A DNA stretch of 5,977 nt from Thermodesulfovibrionia bacterium. Its GTDB lineage: Bacteria; Nitrospirota; Thermodesulfovibrionia; UBA6902. Each line of letters starts with the position of its first letter. Position 1 is the first letter of the stretch. Positions 1-5,729 of the stretch are shown in pieces. The notes below the pieces were generated by a model that was not told the origin of the DNA, did no database searches, and worked only from the letters and a program-made list of their open reading frames with translations. The stretch lies in the NCBI GenBank assembly GCA_947258735.1, contig CAMYJJ010000179.1:1-5977 (forward strand), given 5' to 3'. The position numbers and the translations under genes were made by a program.

Positions 1-55
1 TTCAGAATGACATTATGCACGTTTTACATACTATGACAAAGTCTCTTCGCGAGTA
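1..55. repeat. possible remnant of dispersed palindromic repeat
   Basis: The window opens with TTCAGAATGAC, which resembles the end of the GTCATTCTGAA-type short dispersed repeats common in many bacterial genomes. At 41-51 there is GTCTCTTCGCG, whose complement shares the 9-mer CGCGAAGAG with the palindromic element at 4010-4154. Both matches are short and no complete terminal repeat pair lies in the window, so this is only a hint. The rest of 1-140 shows no gene, no clear terminator for the minus-strand gene to its right, and no other structure I can support. Confidence 0.2.
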
Positions 56-140
56 TGACGGCGAACGTGATTTCCTCTATACTTTTGCAAGTGGTTACTT
101 ATTTATAACATGACGGTAAACCGAATAATACAAATACTTC

Positions 141-1022
141 CTACTTCTGCCCCTTCTTTGCCATGGGATGTGCCTTATCATAGACATCTGCCAGATGAGT
201 GATATCCACATGTGCATATTTCTGTGTCGTGGAAAGGGATGCATGTCCAAGAAGTTCCTGGATTGCCCTCAGATCCGCACCTTCATGCAGCAGGTGCGTG
301 GCAAACGTGTGCCGTAATGTATGAGGGCTATGGTCCCCTTTGAGATTAATCATCCTGCTGTAAAATAATAATATACGCCTTACACTCCTCTGTGTCAACC
401 GTCCGCCTCGGCAATTCAGTATAAGCGCCGAAGATTTTTTCCTGATTGATATTCTTTCGGGAAGATATTCCTGAATGGCGGTCATTGCCTTTGCCCCTAT
501 GGGGACAATCCGTTCCTTCCTGCCCTTCCCTTTTACCCTGATGAGGGATTCTTTCATGTCAAGATCGCCGATATCCAGTGATGTCAGTTCAGACACCCTG
601 ATACCCGATGAGTAGAGCAGTTCCAGTATCGCCTTGTCCCGGGTCGGCCTGAACGTCTCCCCCTCAGGAGAGTCCATAAGAGCAAAGACCTCATCAATCG
701 TCAGAAATTTAGGTAATGCCCTGGGAACTTTCGGGCTTGATACCAGCTTTGCCGGATTATTTTTAATATATCCCTCCCTGTGGAGGAACTTAAAAAATGA
801 CCGGACACTGGCAAGTTTTCTTGAGATTGAGGTTTTTTTTAATTTTTTATGATGAAGTGATGCAAGAAAGCTTCTCACATCGAGGTTGTCAACTTCTTTT
901 GGCTTTTTTTCTATAAATTCCAAGAATTCCTGCAAATCCCTCTCATATGCCCTCAATGTATGAGATGAAACGCCCTGTTCATTTCTTAAGTGATTAATAA
1001 AATGTTCAATATATTTTTTCAT
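141..1022 (-). CDS. xerC: tyrosine recombinase XerC
   Basis: Site-specific tyrosine recombinase of 293 residues, the usual Xer length (about 295-300). Xer enzymes act in the cytoplasm and, usually as an XerC/XerD pair, resolve chromosome dimers at dif. The N-terminal SAM-like core-binding domain spans about residues 1-90 and the catalytic domain about 105-285. All expected catalytic residues are visible: Arg142 in GIRVSEL, Lys166 in VKGKGRKER, His234 and Arg237 in HTLRHTFATH, His260 in LLGHASLSTTQ, and the nucleophile Tyr269 in KYAHV. The C-terminal VYDKAHP tail resembles XerC more than XerD, which is why XerC is preferred; XerD or a single-Xer system remains possible. The ATG at 1022 is preceded on the minus strand by GGAGAAA (1036-1042), with a rather long 13-nt spacing. 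The gene is transcribed away from the rest of the window, looks intact, and has no attachment site or cargo beside it, so a housekeeping role fits better than an integrase. Confidence 0.93.
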   Translation of the reverse strand: MKKYIEHFINHLRNEQGVSSHTLRAYERDLQEFLEFIEKKPKEVDNLDVRSFLASLHHKKLKKTSISRKLASVRSFFKFLHREGYIKNNPAKLVSSPKVPRALPKFLTIDEVFALMDSPEGETFRPTRDKAILELLYSSGIRVSELTSLDIGDLDMKESLIRVKGKGRKERIVPIGAKAMTAIQEYLPERISIRKKSSALILNCRGGRLTQRSVRRILLFYSRMINLKGDHSPHTLRHTFATHLLHEGADLRAIQELLGHASLSTTQKYAHVDITHLADVYDKAHPMAKKGQK

Positions 1023-1047
1023 TCGAATTTAATTCTTTCTCCAGGCT

Positions 1048-1076
1048 ATTGTAAATTTAATTAATTTATCTTGCAA
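1048..1076 (-). promoter_or_regulatory. candidate sigma70 promoter of xerC
   Basis: On the minus strand TTGCAA (1071-1076; 4/6 to TTGACA) is followed after exactly 17 nt by TACAAT (1048-1053 read in complement; 5/6 to TATAAT). Transcription would start near 1041, leaving a very short leader that begins inside or next to the Shine-Dalgarno sequence. The -35 hexamer lies within the palindrome CTTGCAAG (1070-1077), the leftmost member of a TTGCA motif cluster, so a regulator binding there could also affect xerC. Confidence 0.4.
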
Positions 1077-1139
1077 GATGTGCAACATGCAATTGCACAA
1101 ACTTGTGACAATTGCACAGTGCAGTGTTTGATTGCAATC
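1070..1139. promoter_or_regulatory. cluster of helically phased TTGCA/TGCAA motifs
   Basis: Four TTGCA pentamers start at 1071, 1093, 1112 and 1132, spaced 22, 19 and 20 bp, about two helical turns each. Several sit in perfect palindromes: CTTGCAAG (1070-1077), TGCAATTGCA (1088-1097) and GATTGCAATC (1130-1139). A further TGCAA lies at 1081, and TTGTGACAA (1103-1111) is another small palindrome. Same-face spacing of related palindromes is typical of multimeric regulator sites. The cluster lies about 35-100 bp upstream of a sigma54-like element at 1173, the usual enhancer distance. The regulator is unknown and the binding role is inferred. Confidence 0.35.
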
Positions 1140-1172
1140 TTGACTCTTCCATAAAATCCGGGGGTTATGAGC

Positions 1173-1188
1173 TGGCATAATACTTGAT
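1173..1188 (+). promoter_or_regulatory. weak sigma54-like (-24/-12) element
   Basis: TGGCAT-N5-TTGAT resembles the sigma54 consensus TGGCAC-N5-TTGCA: the -24 GG is present and the spacing is correct, but the -12 GC is GA. PEP-CTERM genes in some bacteria are under RpoN with the PrsK/PrsR two-component pair, which makes the position upstream of a PEP-CTERM gene suggestive. Against it, the imperfect -12 and the distance of about 330 nt to the start codon weaken the call. A sigma70-like TATAAT at 1299-1304, with TTGATT 15 nt upstream, is an alternative. Confidence 0.25.
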
Positions 1189-1215
1189 AAACAGGTGACA
1201 TATACCAGATGCCTA

Positions 1216-1425
1216 CAAAACTATTTGCGCATCTTTGCATATATAGAATAATTATATAGCATATTAAAATTTTTAATTTGATTGATAATGAAAAATATTA
1301 TAATCTATTGATACCCGGAATTAATTTTTTACTAATAAAAAACCTATTTGCGCATCTATACTTATATTGATTGCTTATAGAGTACATTAAAATTTTAAAT
1401 TAGACAAAAGCTGAAATATTTTTTA
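1216..1425. repeat. two-copy degenerate direct repeat, 123-bp period
   Basis: The 14-mer CTATTTGCGCATCT occurs at 1221-1234 and again at 1344-1357, exactly 123 bp apart. Downstream similarity continues in the same register: ATTAAAATTTT begins at 1263 and at 1386, also 123 bp apart, followed by AAATATT in both copies with a 2-nt slip. The sequence between these anchors is AT-rich and diverged. The conserved box contains the palindromic core TGCGCA. This is an old tandem duplication of roughly 85-90 bp of leader DNA upstream of the PEP-CTERM gene, and the preserved box may be a regulator site. The remainder of 1189-1502 is AT-rich, with no ORF or clear RNA gene that I can see. Confidence 0.55.
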
Positions 1426-1515
1426 GAATAATTACACTGGACAAAAATTTCGCAATTATATTTACAAATAAATTTATGAATAAAAAAATAATAAAGTTTT
1501 GAGGGAGGCTTGATT

Positions 1516-2199
1516 ATGACTATGAGAAAACTTTTTGTACCGGCATTACTGTTAATTGTTAGTCTTTTGTTTGTTCCAGCGTTTGCTTCTGCTTATGAAA
1601 TTGATTTGCCCTACCTCGACTGGACTGATGGTTATGATTACAATGGCACCACGCTGACATTTCCTAACTCTTCTGTTTCATGGGTGTGGTATATGGACGG
1701 CAGCTTTGCAAATCAGGGGATTAGTTCTGTGATCCCATTTTATGATCCCATTGTGGGCCAGTCTGTGGTGATTGGCGACCTGTATAATGATTGGGGCGGT
1801 GCACTTGCATTTGGAGCTAGCGGTGGCGGGTCCGTGTCCTATAGCATAGGCTCTGTTTTTTCAGCTGATCTGGATTTTTTTGATGTGACTACAAGCTGTG
1901 GTACCTCTGGCGCTCCAGGATGCGTTAATTACGATTTTGGTGTTATAAACCTTTCAAACGTGAATATAAGTAATTCAATAGGCTCTCAGTATCTGACCGA
2001 GCTGGAGAGTCAGCTGGCCTTAGGGTATGACTTGTCAATGAGGGTAACCTTAAAAAACGGCCCTGCCACCTTTACAGCACCTGAAAGTGGAAATGCCGAT
2101 GGCAAGATGGTTCTTGTTCCCGAGCCAATAAGCGCTGTTCTGTTTATAAGCGGTGGCGGTTTGCTTGCGGCTCGTCGTTTCAGAAGACGTACTACATAG
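1516..2199 (+). CDS. PEP-CTERM sorting domain-containing protein
   Basis: Exported protein of 227 residues. The start is set at ATG 1516 because GGGAGG (1503-1508) lies 7 nt upstream; a TTG at 1510 in the same frame is too close to that ribosome site. Residues 1-26 form a signal peptide (basic MRK, hydrophobic core, cleavage probably after FASA). The C-terminus carries the full PEP-CTERM tripartite signal: VPEP at 201-204, a short hydrophobic stretch (about 206-219) with a GGG, and the basic end RRFRRR. In known systems exosortase (EpsH family) recognises this signal at the inner membrane and the protein goes to the surface or exopolysaccharide matrix. The mature part (27-200) is rich in Gly, Ser, Asp and aromatics, looks like beta structure, and has only two cysteines (128 and 136) that could pair. 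I do not recognise its domain. No exosortase lies in the window, so the gene is an orphan target here. No convincing terminator follows: a T-run at 2201-2208 has only a 4-bp imperfect hairpin before it. Confidence 0.85.
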   Translation: MTMRKLFVPALLLIVSLLFVPAFASAYEIDLPYLDWTDGYDYNGTTLTFPNSSVSWVWYMDGSFANQGISSVIPFYDPIVGQSVVIGDLYNDWGGALAFGASGGGSVSYSIGSVFSADLDFFDVTTSCGTSGAPGCVNYDFGVINLSNVNISNSIGSQYLTELESQLALGYDLSMRVTLKNGPATFTAPESGNADGKMVLVPEPISAVLFISGGGLLAARRFRRRTT

Positions 2200-2237
2200 A
2201 TTTTTTTTATAGTCGTATTGACTTATCTGCAAAGAAC

Positions 2238-2265
2238 TTGACAATTCACTGAATCGAAGTACAAT
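2238..2265 (+). promoter_or_regulatory. sigma70-type promoter of the Ser-Asp protein gene
   Basis: A perfect TTGACA (2238-2243) is followed after 16 nt by TACAAT (2260-2265; 5/6 to TATAAT). Transcription from about 2272 would give a leader of roughly 68 nt before ATG 2340. This suggests the gene has its own promoter rather than depending only on read-through from the PEP-CTERM gene 140 nt upstream. Confidence 0.5.
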
Positions 2266-2287
2266 TGATAATAATGGAATAGATATT

Positions 2288-2301
2288 CTTGCAAGTTGCA
2301 A
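2288..2301. promoter_or_regulatory. paired TTGCAA motifs in the 5' leader
   Basis: CTTGCAAG (2288-2295) is followed directly by TTGCAA (2296-2301). The octamer is identical to the palindrome at 1070-1077 in the motif cluster upstream of the PEP-CTERM gene. Just downstream of a candidate promoter start, it could be an operator shared by the two surface-protein genes. A chance match in AT-rich DNA is possible. Confidence 0.25.
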
Positions 2302-2339
2302 TATTCCAAATTAAATAAATAATGGAAGGAGGCAGTAAA

Positions 2340-3848
2340 ATGAGTTCTTTATTGAAGTATTCAGTTTTATTGATGTTGACAGTATGTGTTATGGCCGGCA
2401 ATGCATTGGCACAGGTTTCGCCCAGCGCAGACATTGTAGGGGTTTTACAGTCAACGGTGAATGATCAGGGCACACCTGATCCCAGTGATGACATCGTTGA
2501 GTTGACGTTTTTGGCAACCAACATTCCCTCTGTGCAGTACAGCGACGGCATTTTTGGATTGAACTTCGTTGAGGGCGAGGAGGAAATCATCGATATTACG
2601 GCAGGCAATGTTATTCTTGAGAACGCGTTCATTCCTCTTGCTCAGTGTGACGACGCAGGACTCACCAACACCACGAATCCCGGAACGAGTCTCAGGATCA
2701 CCTCTGACCCCACGGCAATAGATCCTCTGCATACGTTCCTGACCGCAGATTTTATTGTGGAAGGAAATGATGCAGATCGTCGCCTCAGATTTTATAGTGA
2801 TCCAGGTTGTACTAACTGCTGGGGCCTGCATCCAGTCGGTGTAGCCCTTGACCCTAATGATCCGACTTCGCTTAATCTATTTGTAGACCCGACAAGCACA
2901 TCAGCAACGTATGCGTCACGTTTCATAGATGATTATGAGTCATCACTTGATGGCACCCGGCTTGCAGGAGCTGCTATCTCCTTTGTACCTGTTTTAGGTA
3001 CGCTTTGCGGTGGAGGCACGTTCAATATCTTACAGTTGCAGGGAAATATTGGCGGTGTCTTTCCTCCCAAGCAGTGCGGAGTTGAGGTGACCAAGACTGC
3101 GTCGACAGACGTTGTTCAATGCCCCTGCGACAATGAAAGACCCTCAGGAGACTCTGATTCTGACTCTGACGGCGACGGTGATACTGACTCCGGCGACGGT
3201 GACAACGACTCTGACTCAGACAGTGATCCGATTTTAAACGGCGGCAACTGCTCCTGTCAGGGCGTAGTGAGTGATTTCAGCGACTCAGACTCAGACTCAG
3301 ACGGTGATGGTGACACTGACTCGGGTGACTGCGACGAGGACTCGGATTCTGATTCCCATTATGACTCCGATGACTCTGACAGTGATAATTATATTCATCA
3401 TTATGGTTACCATAATGATTCCGGTACTGCCTACGATTCCGACAGTGACAGCAATGGTACCTGTTTCTTTGTCTGCCCTGATAATCAGAAGGTCACGTAC
3501 ACCTATACGGTCACCAATAATGGTGCCGATTTGGAAAGCGTGACTGTGGATGATAATAAGCTCGGTTTCCTGAAGGTGTATCCCACAATGCCCGCAGGAT
3601 TCACAGATACATTCACCGCGGAGACCTGTATTTACGATGACACCACGAACATTGTGACGGTTGCGGGATTACTCGCAAATAGCAATGAGGTATGTTCGGT
3701 TACTGCCGAAGAAACCGTCACCGTTGAATACATCCTCGGTCCCAACAGCTATGCAGACAGCGACAGTGATTCCGACAGTGAAATGCCGGGCGATTCTGGT
3801 GACTCATCCTACTGGTCGTATTGGGGATTTAAATGGTGGACGAGATAG
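2340..3848 (+). CDS. secreted Ser-Asp-repeat protein with split DUF11-like domain
   Basis: Exported protein of 502 residues. ATG 2340 is chosen because AAGGAGG (2326-2332) lies 7 nt upstream; the in-frame ATG at 2322 lies upstream of, and is read through, that ribosome site. Residues 1-24 are a signal peptide (cleavage after ALA). Residues 26-245 form an unrecognised, probably beta-rich region with cysteines at 103, 157, 160 and 223. From about 246 a DUF11-like beta-sandwich begins (VEVTKTAST) and resumes at 384 (VTYTYTVTNNG, then VTVDDNKLG and PAG-TFTAE motifs, to about 466). Between the halves lies an insert of roughly 120 residues. It contains CPC (261-263), a Ser/Asp/Gly block (271-295), CSC (304-306), a near-identical block (315-339), a His/Tyr patch YIHHYGYHND (351-360), and C375/C379. 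The acidic blocks resemble calcium-binding DxDxDG and Sdr-type linkers. A second short SD run (473-480) precedes the Trp/Tyr-rich end YWSYWGFKWWTR. No PEP-CTERM, LPXTG, or other known sorting tail is present. Function is unknown; a calcium-binding surface or matrix protein is an inference. Confidence 0.8.
   Translation: MSSLLKYSVLLMLTVCVMAGNALAQVSPSADIVGVLQSTVNDQGTPDPSDDIVELTFLATNIPSVQYSDGIFGLNFVEGEEEIIDITAGNVILENAFIPLAQCDDAGLTNTTNPGTSLRITSDPTAIDPLHTFLTADFIVEGNDADRRLRFYSDPGCTNCWGLHPVGVALDPNDPTSLNLFVDPTSTSATYASRFIDDYESSLDGTRLAGAAISFVPVLGTLCGGGTFNILQLQGNIGGVFPPKQCGVEVTKTASTDVVQCPCDNERPSGDSDSDSDGDGDTDSGDGDNDSDSDSDPILNGGNCSCQGVVSDFSDSDSDSDGDGDTDSGDCDEDSDSDSHYDSDDSDSDNYIHHYGYHNDSGTAYDSDSDSNGTCFFVCPDNQKVTYTYTVTNNGADLESVTVDDNKLGFLKVYPTMPAGFTDTFTAETCIYDDTTNIVTVAGLLANSNEVCSVTAEETVTVEYILGPNSYADSDSDSDSEMPGDSGDSSYWSYWGFKWWTR
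3150..3356 (+). repeat. intragenic duplication coding for the Ser-Asp block
   Basis: Two 75-nt stretches, 3150-3224 and 3282-3356, lie 132 nt apart and encode 25-residue blocks identical at 23 positions. They differ only at Gly/Cys (287 versus 331) and Asn/Glu (289 versus 333). Each block is preceded 10-11 residues earlier by a CxC motif, so the duplicated unit seems to be CxC, a linker and an acidic block. Serine and glycine codons differ between copies (TCT versus TCA, GGC versus GGT), so the DNA has drifted while the protein stayed the same. That points to selection on the peptide rather than a fresh slippage event. Confidence 0.75.
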
Positions 3849-3881
3849 TAGTGTTCCACATCTGTTGAGTTGAATTGTATG

Positions 3882-3913
3882 AGAGGCCCTGCATTAGCAG
3901 GGCCTCTTTTTTT
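3882..3913 (+). terminator. rho-independent terminator
   Basis: A perfect 11-bp stem AGAGGCCCTGC / GCAGGGCCTCT (3882-3892 and 3897-3907) with an ATTA tetraloop runs into seven Ts (3907-3913). It lies 33 nt after the stop of the Ser-Asp protein gene and should end its transcript, separating that gene from the membrane protein downstream. Confidence 0.93.
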
Positions 3914-3943
3914 GTCCGGACATTGCTTATGCGAGAAGCGTGG

Positions 3944-3973
3944 TGGCCAATTATTTTCGTGAAGTGATATAAT
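3944..3973 (+). promoter_or_regulatory. candidate extended -10 promoter
   Basis: TGATATAAT (3965-3973) is a perfect extended -10 (TGn plus TATAAT). A weak -35, TGGCCA (3944-3949; 4/6), lies 18 nt upstream. It is placed right after the terminator and about 240 nt before the membrane-protein start codon. If used, its leader would contain the whole palindromic element at 4010-4154. Confidence 0.35.
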
Positions 3974-4009
3974 CAGTATCTGTGTATAAATTACAAGTGT
4001 TTTAATTTT

Positions 4010-4154
4010 GTCATGCCCGAAGTCCTTAATCGGGCATCTCGGAGCGAGTCTGCGCGAAGAGTCGCTTCGACCAGAACCTATTACAACTACTGGATTCTCG
4101 ATGCGAGTCTTCGCAAGAGTCGTTTCGACCCGCTCAAAGACCTGCGGGAATGAC
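4010..4154. repeat. MITE/REP-like palindromic element
   Basis: The 145-bp stretch begins with GTCATGCCCG (4010-4019) and ends with CGGGAATGAC (4145-4154), terminal inverted repeats matching at 9 of 10 positions. Inside, TGCCCGA/TCGGGCA (4014-4020 and 4030-4036) forms a hairpin. AGCGAGTCT/AGAGTCGCT (4043-4051 and 4058-4066) forms another with one mismatch. A diverged direct copy of the second unit lies at 4103-4130 (compare 4044-4072). GTCAT-CCCG termini are typical of short dispersed repeats in many bacteria. I see no clear target-site duplication. The small ORFs crossing it are structural shadows, not genes. It may be a non-autonomous element or may act as an RNA structure in the leader of the next gene. 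Confidence 0.6.
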
Positions 4155-4220
4155 GTCCCAATGCTTGAGTTTATGGACAGACGCACTGATTAAATATTAC
4201 TATCTTTCATCAAGCTAACT

Positions 4221-5576
4221 ATGTTTAAAAGCAGAGTTCATGTACTTATAGCCTCCATCCTGTTCACGCTCATAGTGAGCGCCTATATCATTATGGCCGT
4301 CAGGTTTCCCATGGCCTATATTATCGGCACGTATGAGGATTTTATCGGTGAGTGGATACAGGTCTTCTTTTTTGCCGCTGTCATGGTTATCTCGGCACGG
4401 ATGGCATTTTCAGAGTCACGGTTCCGGATATTTTTTGCGCTGCTGGCCCTTGCCGGTTTCTATGTCGTCGGCGAGGAGATATCATGGGGCCAGCGCATAT
4501 TCGACATAGACAGCCCTGAATTCTTCCGCACCCACAACCTTCAGCGGGAGACCAATATCCACAATTTTTTTACCGGTCCCTATGGCACACAGCTGAAGAA
4601 AAGAATTGCGGTTATCATCGCGATAGGGTTCATTCTCTATGGCCTTATATATCCCCTTGCGCTCCGATTGCGATGGAAGATCGCTTTGTGGATAGAGAAA
4701 AGGGGCATTCCAGCACCGCCCCTCTATCTCTGGCCCTTTTTTGTATGCAGCGCATTCCTTGAACTGGGATTCCTGAGTTTTAATGAGGCCGAGGTCGCTG
4801 AAATGCTCATCCCCTTTGCCCTGTCCATTACGGGTCTCTTTTACTGGACAGCATATCACCGGGACCTCGATGTGCATCAGACTGCAGGGGATGCGTCTTT
4901 CTCCCGAAGCATTGCCCTCGGTACTCTGGCGCTCTTTCTCATTGTACTGGTGCTGTCAGGTGCAGCAACCTATGCATCCTATTCTTCCCCCCGCATCAGG
5001 GCCCGCATGGAAAGCAGGCTGAACAACGGTATTGAAAAATTTGCCGGACGGTACAGACGATACAGACAATGGGACACTGCGGCGCGCCTGTACCACGAGA
5101 TTGACAAACGGGAGCCCGGACGCGCATCCATTCAGAGGAGGCTTGCTACCTGTTATGAAAAACAGGGCCAGGAAAAAGACTCTGCTCACTATCTCAAGAA
5201 GGCCCTTGATATTGATACCAGACGCATGAAGAGAAAACCCGAAAATGTATCAAGCAATCTCTCCCTGGCAAAGACCTATCGCCAGATGGGGAATAAAGAA
5301 AAGGCGGATCAGCATCTGGACAGTGCGCTCATGGTCGCCCTGAAGCGGGCGGAAAAGAAACCGGAAAGCGCAAGCGCAGCATACTGGCTGGGAAAGACCT
5401 ACCGCGACAGGGGAAATTATGCTGCCGCCCTGAAGCAGTTTCAAAAGGCGTTTCGTCTTAAGCCTTATATCTCAAAATACCGCAAGGCGCTGTTCCGGGT
5501 ACAGGGCTACGCAGGAAAGGTCCCCGGCACAGACCCCGGGGATTCGGATAATGAAGAAATGGAACTTGCCAAATAG
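4221..5576 (+). CDS. polytopic membrane protein with C-terminal TPR repeats
   Basis: Protein of 451 residues in two parts. Residues 1-252 are hydrophobic with about seven likely membrane segments (near 8-27, 45-60, 67-83, 128-149, 168-186, 195-211 and 231-252). Between segments lie conserved-looking polar motifs: GEEISWGQR (84-92), HNLQRETNIHN (105-115) and FNEAEVAEM (187-195). I have an impression of similar GEE-SWGQR and N-Q-E-N-HN motifs in uncharacterised bacterial membrane proteins, but know no assigned function. Grouped Glu, His and Asn residues near the membrane could form a metal or active site; that is inference. Residues about 280-416 hold three to four tetratricopeptide repeats (clearest at 303-336, 342-375 and 383-416, the last with the signature YWLGKTYRDRGNYAAALKQF), which usually bind protein partners. 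The tail (437-451) is acidic. No good Shine-Dalgarno precedes ATG 4221; the next in-frame Met (25) would delete the first membrane segment, so 4221 is kept. The gene appears monocistronic. Confidence 0.8.
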   Translation: MFKSRVHVLIASILFTLIVSAYIIMAVRFPMAYIIGTYEDFIGEWIQVFFFAAVMVISARMAFSESRFRIFFALLALAGFYVVGEEISWGQRIFDIDSPEFFRTHNLQRETNIHNFFTGPYGTQLKKRIAVIIAIGFILYGLIYPLALRLRWKIALWIEKRGIPAPPLYLWPFFVCSAFLELGFLSFNEAEVAEMLIPFALSITGLFYWTAYHRDLDVHQTAGDASFSRSIALGTLALFLIVLVLSGAATYASYSSPRIRARMESRLNNGIEKFAGRYRRYRQWDTAARLYHEIDKREPGRASIQRRLATCYEKQGQEKDSAHYLKKALDIDTRRMKRKPENVSSNLSLAKTYRQMGNKEKADQHLDSALMVALKRAEKKPESASAAYWLGKTYRDRGNYAAALKQFQKAFRLKPYISKYRKALFRVQGYAGKVPGTDPGDSDNEEMELAK

Positions 5577-5729
5577 TTTTTCATCAGCTTACAATTTCAA
5601 TGCTGAGGAAATGCAGCTAATTCATTCAGAATTTGCGTTGGAAAGTTATCTTGTTTCAAAAAGCAAAAGAGGATCATGAAACAATTATATTGATTCCTGG
5701 GTAGATTAAGAAAAGAGACTGTAAAAAAC

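Noticed and set aside
141..1022. Recombinase as phage or genomic-island integrase
   Set aside because: Length, N-terminal domain and the VYDKAHP C-terminus fit XerC; no tRNA, att repeats or phage genes are beside it.
1070..1425. CRISPR array
   Set aside because: The repeats are short or degenerate, with unequal neighbours and no regular repeat-spacer pattern; no cas genes are present.
2170..2208. Possible terminator after the PEP-CTERM gene (CGTC/GACG hairpin and T-run)
   Set aside because: The stem is only about 4 bp with a 9-nt loop and lies some 12 nt from the T-run, too weak to support.
3150..3356. Sdr-type LPXTG adhesin of Gram-positive bacteria
   Set aside because: SD repeats are similar in composition, but there is no LPXTG tail, and the neighbouring PEP-CTERM protein indicates a Gram-negative envelope.
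3271..3543. Open frame in +1 shift across the Ser-Asp tract, rich in Thr, Ile and Met
   Set aside because: It is a shadow of the repetitive GAC/TCN codons in the real frame, has no ribosome site, and its composition follows directly from the repeat.
3809..4186. Minus-strand open frame across the terminator and palindromic element
   Set aside because: It covers a strong terminator hairpin and a dispersed repeat, and its translation shows no domain-like pattern.
4008..4193. Plus-strand 61-codon open frame within the palindromic element
   Set aside because: It is made almost entirely of the repeat and has no ribosome site.
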